Part shown: positions 6,365 to 12,614 of the stretch, piece by piece
How positions within the stretch are numbered: position 1 is the stretch's first letter
How the letters are laid out: each line of letters starts with the position of its first letter
Source: RUG626 sp964411785
Lineage (GTDB): Bacteria; Bacillota; Clostridia; Oscillospirales; Oscillospiraceae
Length of the DNA: 12,614 nt
Assembly: GCA_964411785.1 (NCBI GenBank)
Contig: CAYPMJ010000055.1
Location: 1-12,614, forward strand
Direction of reading: 5' to 3'
Notes under the pieces: model-generated
The model's database searches: none
What the model was told of the DNA's origin: nothing
Seen by the model: the letters and a program-made list of their open reading frames with translations, nothing else
Translations under genes and position numbers: made by a program

Positions 6365-7551
6365 CGGTTTTCTTTATCCCTCATCTCTTTTTTTATCCAC
6401 TGCAACGCCCCTATTGTACGCGGATGGAGCGTTACGCCCCGGCTGTTCATATCATCCACGCTCATCTGGAAACCCATCAGGAGGGCCTTGTCTATATTCT
6501 CAAAAGCGGCATCCCGCAGCGCGTCTACACCTTCAAATTCCCGATTGGGTTCGATGTAGTCGGCCATGTAGATCACTTTGTCCAACAGCGTCATATTCTC
6601 CCTGCCGGTCGTATGCCAGCAGATAGCATTACAGACTCCATCATCACACCCGAATTCGTGCTTGGCGATGGCAGCGCCCGTCTTTGCGTGCAGGAGCTTT
6701 CCCTCTGTCTGCTCCATCTCGTCAGGCACAATCTCATATTTCCTGCACAGCTGAAGCTGCGTCTTAAGATTTTCCTTCTTTGTGATATCATGGAGGATCG
6801 CAGCCTCTCTGGCTTTATCCTCGTCCGCACCCCATCGGCGGGCGAGCGCCGCCGCAACTTTCTCACAGCCCATCACATGAGCCACCCGCGCCGGATTCAG
6901 CATTGCGTATGCTTTCTCCCGCAGCCAGACAAAGTCAGGTCTCGCCCCATAATACCTGCGCCTGATAATCTCGGAGTACACCTGCTCATCCAGATACTCC
7001 CGCCCTCTCCTTTGCGGGAGCATCGCACGCAGATCTGTAGAGGAGATAGGAACCTCCTCATGTTCTATAAACTGAACACGCGTCCCATGAAGGCGGGAAA
7101 TATCTTCCGAGAGTCTTCTTAATTCACGTCCATCCTCCTCGCGCCGGGTACACACTGCTATAGTGACCTTGTTCAGAATATCTGTGTAATCCTTCCACTG
7201 CTCAACGCATCGCAGCTGATCTATTCCCATAAGAAGATACAGCGTTGAACCCCGATACCGCTCCGCCAGCTCGTTCACCGTATCAACCGTGTAGCTTGTG
7301 CCTCCACGTCTGAGCTCCAGATCCGACACACGCAGCTTTTGCAGACTCTGCATTGCCGTTCGCGTCATGGAAAGGCGCTCCTCCGGCGTGGGTCCGTCCT
7401 CCGAAAGGGCCTTGCCAGGCGGCTGAAACGCGGGGATGACCAACAGCTTGTCCAACTCCAGCGTTCTCAGTGCAGCCGCTGCCGCTGACGTATGCCCCTT
7501 ATGGGGCGGATCGAAGGTTCCACCAAATATTCCTATCTTCAATACTATCAC
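6361..7551 (-). CDS. nadD-yqeK: Fused nicotinate-nucleotide adenylyltransferase (NadD) and HD-domain YqeK hydrolase
   Basis: One uninterrupted 396-residue frame carries two enzymes that are separate adjacent genes in Bacillus subtilis. Residues 1 to about 203 are NadD: GIFGGTFDPPHKGH at 7-20 with the ATP-binding HxGH-like signature, TSYTVDT at 85-91, and ISSTDLR at 169-175. It makes deamido-NAD from nicotinate mononucleotide and ATP. Residues about 204-396 are a YqeK-type HD domain with H225, the HD pair H254/D255, H288, H313 and D331 (WHTTGRENM, MADYIEPNR) as metal ligands; the family hydrolyses Ap4A symmetrically to two ADP. The start is GTG at 7551, sharing one base with the yhbY stop; a TTG at 7542 is an alternative. 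The usual PPHK of NadD reads PPGK here (44-47). The downstream neighbour is lcp, overlapping by 4 nt. Confidence 0.93.
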   Translation of the reverse strand: MIVLKIGIFGGTFDPPHKGHTSAAAAALRTLELDKLLVIPAFQPPGKALSEDGPTPEERLSMTRTAMQSLQKLRVSDLELRRGGTSYTVDTVNELAERYRGSTLYLLMGIDQLRCVEQWKDYTDILNKVTIAVCTRREEDGRELRRLSEDISRLHGTRVQFIEHEEVPISSTDLRAMLPQRRGREYLDEQVYSEIIRRRYYGARPDFVWLREKAYAMLNPARVAHVMGCEKVAAALARRWGADEDKAREAAILHDITKKENLKTQLQLCRKYEIVPDEMEQTEGKLLHAKTGAAIAKHEFGCDDGVCNAICWHTTGRENMTLLDKVIYMADYIEPNREFEGVDALRDAAFENIDKALLMGFQMSVDDMNSRGVTLHPRTIGALQWIKKEMRDKENR

Positions 7552-7853
7552 TACTTCTCTATTTTTATTCTTTTTTCCTCCGGAAGATCCCGGTTTTCCT
7601 TATACAAAACGAATTTCGAACCAATCGCCTGAACCGGCTCCGCCATCGCGGCCTCCGACAGCTCCGCCAGCGCCTCTCTGGCAGAAACCGGCGATGTGTC
7701 CAGAACCCGGCCCTTGATAAGCTCCCTTGTTCTCAGCGCATTCCGCGCCTCCTCCACAACGCTCTCCGTTACTCCGCCCTTCCCAACCATCAGGATCGGG
7801 TCAAGGGTCGATGCGGCACTTTTCAGGGAGGCTCGTGCCTTGCTTGTCAACAT
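7551..7853 (-). CDS. yhbY: YhbY-type CRM-domain RNA-binding protein
   Basis: A 100-residue single-domain CRM protein. It shows the N-terminal helix (TSKARASLKSAASTL), the GKGG loop at 24-27 (the GxxG RNA-binding signature), TRELIKGRVLD at 42-52, and the closing AIGSKFVLYKENRD at 76-89. YhbY proteins associate with pre-50S particles, so the likely role is large-subunit assembly. AAGGAG lies 11 nt before the ATG at 7853, at the very end of rdgB. Its stop shares one base with the GTG start of nadD-yqeK. The order rdgB-yhbY-nadD is common in Firmicutes and supports the call. Confidence 0.94.
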   Translation of the reverse strand: MLTSKARASLKSAASTLDPILMVGKGGVTESVVEEARNALRTRELIKGRVLDTSPVSAREALAELSEAAMAEPVQAIGSKFVLYKENRDLPEEKRIKIEK

Positions 7854-7861
7854 CTGTTATT

Positions 7862-8470
7862 CTACTCCTTCTTCTCCTGTTTTTCCATATATTTTTCAAG
7901 TTTCTCTGTTATTTCCCGAAAAGCCTTTCCCCGATGCGAAACCGCGTTCTTCTCTTCTTCCGTATAACACGCGATGGAGTGTCCGCTTCCCTCCGGGACA
8001 AATATCGGATCGTACCCAAAGCCCCCGGTCCCCTCCGCCTCTGAACCTATCGTGCCCTCCAGCACCCCCTCGGCGTCCAGTTCATCCCCGTTGGGGAAGA
8101 GGCATACTACACTGCACACGAACCTGGCGCTCCGGTCCTCCTGCCCGTCAAGCTCATCTACAAGCTTCTGACATTTTTTCTCATAGGAAAGTTCCGTTCC
8201 TCCGTAACGCGCTGAAAAAATTCCCGGGCGATTTCCAAGCGCTGTTATCTCCAATCCGGAGTCATCCGCCACAGCCGGAAGCCCCGTTGCCCTCAGCACT
8301 GCCTCCGCCTTCAACCTGGCATTCTCACGGAATGTCTCTCCCGTCTCATTGACCTCCACCCGGCATCCGGCCTCACTCTGGGAGATAATCCGCACAGCGG
8401 TTCCGGACAGTATCTCCCGAGCCTCTCTGAGCTTATCCTGATTATTTGTAGCGAAGACCAGCTTCATCAT
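7862..8470 (-). CDS. rdgB: XTP/dITP diphosphatase (RdgB/HAM1 family)
   Basis: A 202-residue cytoplasmic pyrophosphatase that removes non-canonical purine triphosphates (XTP, dITP, ITP) before they enter nucleic acid. Signature motifs are all present: TNNQDK at 8-13, ADDSGLE at 68-74 with the catalytic/metal aspartates D69 and D70, GIFSARY at 83-89, GGFGYDPIF at 149-157 and SHRGKA at 178-183. The tail is Glu/Lys-rich. The start ATG at 8470 overlaps the ftsY stop as ATGA, and GGAG lies 8 nt upstream; a second ATG follows immediately (MM). The gap to yhbY is 8 nt, so the two are surely co-transcribed. Confidence 0.96.
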   Translation of the reverse strand: MMKLVFATNNQDKLREAREILSGTAVRIISQSEAGCRVEVNETGETFRENARLKAEAVLRATGLPAVADDSGLEITALGNRPGIFSARYGGTELSYEKKCQKLVDELDGQEDRSARFVCSVVCLFPNGDELDAEGVLEGTIGSEAEGTGGFGYDPIFVPEGSGHSIACYTEEEKNAVSHRGKAFREITEKLEKYMEKQEKKE

Positions 8471-9375
8471 CCCAGAAGCTCCTCCACAAATGTCTCCGCG
8501 TCAAATGGGACGAGATCATCTATCTTCTCTCCCACACCGACAAATCTAACCGGCACGCGAAGCTTCTCCGCAATTGCAAAAACAATACCGCCCTTCGCCG
8601 TACCATCCAGCTTTGTGAGGACAATACCTGTAAGACCTGTAAATTTTTTAAACTCCTCCGCCTGAATCAGTCCATTCTGTCCGGTAGTTGCGTCCAGAAC
8701 CAACAGCGTCTCCCGGTCCACATCCGGCAGCTCCCGGTCAATCACACGACTTATCTTATTAAGCTCGTTCATGAGGTTCGACTTATTATGAAGTCTTCCA
8801 GCGGTGTCCACTATAATGACATCGGTTCCTCTGGCCTTTGCCGCGCTTATGCTGTCAAATACCACAGCAGCCGGGTCCGATCCCTCCTCATGACGGACGA
8901 AATCCGCTCCCGACCGCTCAGCCCATATGCCAAGCTGCTCCGCTGCCGCAGCGCGGAAAGTATCCCCAGCCGCCAGCAGCACTCTCTTGCCCTCGCTTTT
9001 CAGCAAAGCGGAAAGCTTTCCTATAGTGGTTGTCTTTCCAACTCCATTGACACCAACTACCAGGATAACAGATGGCTTGGAGTAAAGCATCATGTGCCCT
9101 GACCTGCCAAGCATGCGCACTAATATCTCCCGGAGCGCTCCCCTGACCTCAGCCGGGTCTCTGAGGTTCCTCTCCCGCACAGCCTGACGAAGCTCCTCAA
9201 CTGCCCGCATCGAAGCTTCCGCCCCTACATCTGAGAGGATAAGCGTCTCCTCCAGTGCATCGAAAAACTCCTCATCGTCACCATACTCAAATGAGTCAAT
9301 CGTTCCGCCGAGTCGTTCCGACAGCGCCTGCTTTGTTTTTGTCAGCCCCGCCCTGATCTTATCTAATAATCCCAT
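8467..9375 (-). CDS. ftsY: Signal recognition particle receptor FtsY
   Basis: A 302-residue SRP-family GTPase that docks SRP-bound ribosomes at the membrane. A short N-domain (about 1-90) is followed by the G domain: P-loop GVNGVGKTT at 108-116, the insertion-box segment DTFRAAAAEQL at 138-148, DTAGR at 190-194, TKLDGTAKGG at 254-263 and the closing GVGEKIDDLVPF at 280-291. The FtsY-type DTAGR and GVGEK motifs, and the absence of a C-terminal methionine-rich M domain, separate it from Ffh. The long acidic A domain of Gram-negative FtsY is missing, as usual in Firmicutes. Start ATG at 9375 with GGGAG close upstream, 33 nt after smc. smc-ftsY adjacency is classic for Gram-positive bacteria. Confidence 0.97.
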   Translation of the reverse strand: MGLLDKIRAGLTKTKQALSERLGGTIDSFEYGDDEEFFDALEETLILSDVGAEASMRAVEELRQAVRERNLRDPAEVRGALREILVRMLGRSGHMMLYSKPSVILVVGVNGVGKTTTIGKLSALLKSEGKRVLLAAGDTFRAAAAEQLGIWAERSGADFVRHEEGSDPAAVVFDSISAAKARGTDVIIVDTAGRLHNKSNLMNELNKISRVIDRELPDVDRETLLVLDATTGQNGLIQAEEFKKFTGLTGIVLTKLDGTAKGGIVFAIAEKLRVPVRFVGVGEKIDDLVPFDAETFVEELLG

Positions 9376-9408
9376 TTTTCTCCCTTTCCCGCACCCTGGC
9401 AGTGAAAT

Positions 9409-12400
9409 TTACGGCTCCTTATTGTATTTCTCCTCACCCAATGCTCTCTCCGCCTCCTCTAAATCCAGGGAGAGAACACGGGAGACACCGCGCTCCTGCA
9501 TCGTCACGCCGTAGAGCACGTCCGCCTCTTCCATAGTGCCGCGCCTGTGAGTAATCACAAGGAACTGCGTCTTATCTGCGAGCTTTCGCATATACTCAGA
9601 AGCCTTTATCACATTAGCCTCGTCCAGCGCAGCCTCTATCTCATCCATCACCACAAATGGCGTGGGACGGATTCTGAGAATAGCGTAGTACAGGGCTATC
9701 GCCACAAACGCCTTCTCACCGCCGGACAGCAGCGTGAGCGTCTTCACTGCCTTTCCCGGCGGCTGGACGCGTATCTCAATGCCGCTATCAAGCGGGGATG
9801 ACGGATCCTCCAGTTCAACAGACGCCTTTCCGCCTTCGAAAAGCTCCAGAAAAACCTGTTTGAAGCTTTCCCCTATGCGGTTGAACTCAACCTGAAAAAT
9901 ACCCTCCATTTGTTTTGTGATATCACCGATAAGGACGCAAAGTTCCTTCTTAGACTTTTCTATGTCATCCCGCTGCCCGGTCAGATAGGTATAACGAGTA
10001 TTCACCCGCTCAAATTCCTCTATCGCGCCAAGGTTCGGTGTTCCAAGGGAGGACATCTCCTTCTTCAGCTCTCCTGTACGGCGCTTGGCAGCGGGAACGT
10101 TTGGAAGCGCACGACACTGCTCCATAGCCGCAGATCTGGACAGCTCATAGTTGTCCCACAGCCTGTCTATTATCTGTTTTTCATCCATTTGAGCCGCCTG
10201 CAGACGCTGCTCCACTCGCCCTGATTCACGCTCCAGCTCCAGAAGCTCCCTGTTCTTATCCTGAGCAGCCCTGCTGCTTCTGTTCCGTTCTGCTTCCATG
10301 GCCATTCTGGATTCCAGGAGAGTGGAAATGCGCTCTTTGTGGGCTTTCAGGCTCTCCCTCAGATCGTCTGCAACGCGTTTTTTCTCCTCAATCTCCTTTG
10401 TCAGCGTCTCACAACACTCCCTCAGCTCCTGAAGGGTTCGTTTCTCCCCTTCTCTGTCACCTGACAGCTCCTGCTGAAGCTTCACAAGCTCCTCCACGGC
10501 GCTGCGCTGAGTCGAGCTCTCCGCATCCAAAGAGGCGCTTCTCTCCCGAAGGACTGTCTCCTCCTCCAGAATTGATTGTCTGAGCTCCTGGAGGCGTCCT
10601 CTGTCACCGGTCTGCTGATCCACAGCCTCGGATGTCTCCCGGACCTGAACCTCAAGTTCGCTGACGGCTCTCTCCGCCTCCTCGCGTCTTTTCTCGGCCT
10701 GAATCCGCCGCATTCCCGTCTGTGCACTCTCCACGCGCAGCTGCTCAAGCCGCTCTGTCAGTGAATCCCTCAACGCCCTGCGATGGCCATTTTCCGCCTG
10801 GAGCTTTACCTCTTCCTCGCTGGCAGCACGGAGATCCTCCATCGCGTTCTTCACGTCGTACTCGGCTGCTGCAAGGGATCTGGCGGCCTCCTGCTGACGT
10901 TTTCCCGCATCATTCAGCTCCGCCTCCAGCTTCGTCTCCCGCACTGTCAGCTCCTTCAGCTCGTTTGCCCGTGAAAGAATCCCCGTTCCCCTTGAGGCGC
11001 TTCCGCCTGTCATACTGCCGCCGGCGTTAAGAACCTGTCCATCAAGCGTAACTATGCGAAACCTGTGTCCGTATTTCTTTGCTATCCTTATTGCACTGTC
11101 CAGTCCTTCCACTACAGCTGTCCGTCCCAGCAACGACATATATATGTCCCGGTATTGTTCATCATAGGTGACCAGGTCACAGGCAAGCCCCTCAAAGCCC
11201 TCCTCCCCCTGCAAACCATTCTCACTGAGGCGATTTCCCCGGATCACCGACATTGGCAGCAGTGTCACACGGCCCGCGTTCTGACGTTTCAATAAATTAA
11301 TTGCGGTCTTCCCAACGCTCTCCGACTCCACAATAATATTCTGCATCGCAGCTCCCATTGCGGTTTCAACTGCAAACGCATATCTGGCGGGCGACTTCAA
11401 AAGCTCCCCAGCCGGGCCGCGGACACCTTGCAATGTCCCGCGCTCCGCTTCCTTCATAACGGTTTTCACAGCCTTGGAATACCCCTCATATTCCCGCTCC
11501 ATATCATGCAGGAGCTGTCGTCTGGAGTGTACCGCGCCAAGCTCCATCTGCACCCTGGTTCTCTCTGCGGCCGTCTCCTCTGCCGTGTGCTTCTGTCTTT
11601 CCATGCGAAGCTCATAACCCCTGACGACGTTCCTCAGCTCCTCTGTCCGCTCATTGGCCGCGGACAGGGCCTTTTCGCTCTCCCTGAGGCTATCCTCCAT
11701 CTTACTGAGGCTATCCGTTCCGTCGCCGAGCTCGTGAGCCAGAGCCGTATCCCTGGCTGTTATCTCCTCAAGGGCCGCTGCAGCCGAGGAACCCGCTGAC
11801 CGCTGCGCGGCCAGTCTTTCAGTTAAATCCGACAGCTTGCGCGTCAGTTCCGCCAGAGATGATTCCGCGCATCCTTCGCTCTTTATAAGATTGTCAGCAC
11901 GCTCCCTGAGAGCCTGATATTCACTCTCAACTTCGATCCTCTCCTGCTCTATCTGGGACAGGCGGTGCTCGTGATCTTTTATCTGTCCCTCTATCCCGGC
12001 GCTCTGGCCATCCTTCCGGCGAAGCTCGTCGTTGACACGCTGGATATTTTCCCGTCTGTGCTCCAGATTTGCCTTGATCACCTCTGCTGCTGACTCTGTC
12101 TCGGTTATTTGCAGTTCTGTTTTCGTGGCAAGCTCCCTTGCTGCCTCGGTTTCCACATCCTTTTCCTGCATGCGCTGGGACAGGCTATCTCCAGCGCTGT
12201 AAAGCTTCTCAAGCTCTTCCCTCGCTCGCTCCACTCCTGCATTTGCAGAAATCTGATCTCGTTGCAGCTTCTCTGTTCGCGCAGTTATCTCCTCAAGGTC
12301 CTTGAGCCATAGGGATATTTCAAGTCCACGCAGCTCGTCCCGGAGAACAAGGTAACGTTTTGCCGTCTCAGACTGCTTCCGCAGAGGCTCCACCTGCAGC

Positions 12401-12614
12401 TCAAGCTCGGATATTTTGTCCCCGATGCGCAGAAGATCGTCCTCCGCGTGTTCCAGCTTCCGCTCCGCCTCCTCCTTCCGGTGACGGTAGCGGGAAATAC
12501 CGGCTGCTTCCTCAAATATCTCCCGACGATCCGTACTTTTAGCTGAGAGTATCGCGTCTATTTTGCCCTGACCTATGATGCTATATCCCTCCCGGCCAAG
12601 GCCGGTATCCATGA
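9409..12614 (-). CDS. smc: Chromosome segregation protein SMC, 5' end outside window
   Basis: About 1068 codons of the C-terminal part are visible; a full SMC has about 1190 residues, so roughly 120 N-terminal residues, including Walker A, lie beyond the edge. The visible part opens inside the N-terminal head (MDTGLGREGYSIIGQGKID). Counting from that methionine, it continues as a coiled coil (about 45-390), a hinge (about 393-540, with GGSMTGGSAS), a returning coiled coil (about 545-900) and the C-terminal head: signature LLSGGEKA at 961-968 and Walker B FVVMDEIEAALD at 986-997. SMC dimers with ScpA/ScpB load at parS sites and extrude DNA loops to align chromosome arms. The methionine at 12612 is internal, not a start: the two remaining bases (TC) fit the preceding phenylalanine of the family. 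rnc is often the upstream neighbour, but it is not in view. Confidence 0.97.
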   Translation of the reverse strand, partial: MDTGLGREGYSIIGQGKIDAILSAKSTDRREIFEEAAGISRYRHRKEEAERKLEHAEDDLLRIGDKISELELQVEPLRKQSETAKRYLVLRDELRGLEISLWLKDLEEITARTEKLQRDQISANAGVERAREELEKLYSAGDSLSQRMQEKDVETEAARELATKTELQITETESAAEVIKANLEHRRENIQRVNDELRRKDGQSAGIEGQIKDHEHRLSQIEQERIEVESEYQALRERADNLIKSEGCAESSLAELTRKLSDLTERLAAQRSAGSSAAAALEEITARDTALAHELGDGTDSLSKMEDSLRESEKALSAANERTEELRNVVRGYELRMERQKHTAEETAAERTRVQMELGAVHSRRQLLHDMEREYEGYSKAVKTVMKEAERGTLQGVRGPAGELLKSPARYAFAVETAMGAAMQNIIVESESVGKTAINLLKRQNAGRVTLLPMSVIRGNRLSENGLQGEEGFEGLACDLVTYDEQYRDIYMSLLGRTAVVEGLDSAIRIAKKYGHRFRIVTLDGQVLNAGGSMTGGSASRGTGILSRANELKELTVRETKLEAELNDAGKRQQEAARSLAAAEYDVKNAMEDLRAASEEEVKLQAENGHRRALRDSLTERLEQLRVESAQTGMRRIQAEKRREEAERAVSELEVQVRETSEAVDQQTGDRGRLQELRQSILEEETVLRERSASLDAESSTQRSAVEELVKLQQELSGDREGEKRTLQELRECCETLTKEIEEKKRVADDLRESLKAHKERISTLLESRMAMEAERNRSSRAAQDKNRELLELERESGRVEQRLQAAQMDEKQIIDRLWDNYELSRSAAMEQCRALPNVPAAKRRTGELKKEMSSLGTPNLGAIEEFERVNTRYTYLTGQRDDIEKSKKELCVLIGDITKQMEGIFQVEFNRIGESFKQVFLELFEGGKASVELEDPSSPLDSGIEIRVQPPGKAVKTLTLLSGGEKAFVAIALYYAILRIRPTPFVVMDEIEAALDEANVIKASEYMRKLADKTQFLVITHRRGTMEEADVLYGVTMQERGVSRVLSLDLEEAERALGEEKYNKEP

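Noticed and set aside
6307..7122. Plus-strand open frame of 271 codons opposite nadD-yqeK
   Set aside because: It mirrors conserved catalytic motifs of the real gene and shows no family resemblance.
7696..8352. Plus-strand open frame of 218 codons opposite yhbY and rdgB
   Set aside because: Proline/serine-rich composition typical of an antisense frame; it spans two real genes.
9376..9408. Regulatory element between smc and ftsY
   Set aside because: The 33-nt gap holds only the ftsY ribosome binding site; no hairpin or promoter seen.

Overview
The window looks like chromosomal core-genome DNA from a Clostridia-class Firmicute, possibly of the Oscillospiraceae/Ruminococcaceae type. The evidence is the gene order smc-ftsY-rdgB-yhbY-nadD/yqeK-lcp-rsfS-leuS, Gram-positive style AGGAGG-like ribosome binding sites, an LCP cell-wall enzyme, and an NfnAB-type pair typical of anaerobes. 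Base composition is moderately GC-rich. The genus cannot be fixed from this sequence alone. Every supported gene lies on the minus strand, so transcription runs from high to low coordinates. I see no mobile element, CRISPR array, tRNA, rRNA or sign of recent gene transfer.

Layout in transcription order. From 12614 down to 2072 is a tightly packed block: the 3' part of smc (chromosome condensation), ftsY (SRP receptor), rdgB (nucleotide-pool sanitation), yhbY (ribosome assembly), a fused nadD-yqeK (NAD synthesis plus Ap4A hydrolase), an LCP cell-wall ligase, rsfS (ribosome silencing factor) and leuS (leucyl-tRNA synthetase). Most junctions overlap by 1-4 nt or are under 35 nt apart, and I see no internal terminator, so this is probably one long operon or a few coupled ones. 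The only looser junction is lcp to rsfS, where about 147 nt stay open in the rsfS frame and may encode an N-terminal extension.

Behind leuS comes a 157-nt non-coding stretch with a perfect consensus sigma-A promoter (TTGACA, 17 nt, TATAAT) and a structured leader driving rpsU (ribosomal protein S21), whose ribosome binding site contains a run of eight G. Downstream of rpsU is a very strong palindromic hairpin without a proper T-tract. It is followed by nfnA and the 5' part of nfnB, which overlap by 8 nt. This pair is usually labelled 'sulfide/dihydroorotate dehydrogenase-like' plus 'glutamate synthase small subunit'. As an adjacent pair with these iron-sulfur motifs, it is better read as the electron-bifurcating ferredoxin:NADP oxidoreductase NfnAB.

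Taken together the window is growth-related housekeeping: DNA segregation, protein targeting, ribosome biogenesis, tRNA charging, cofactor supply and redox balance. I found no convincing undescribed system. The items most worth a second look are the nadD-yqeK fusion, the possible dual start of rsfS, the regulation around rpsU, and the hairpin before nfnAB.
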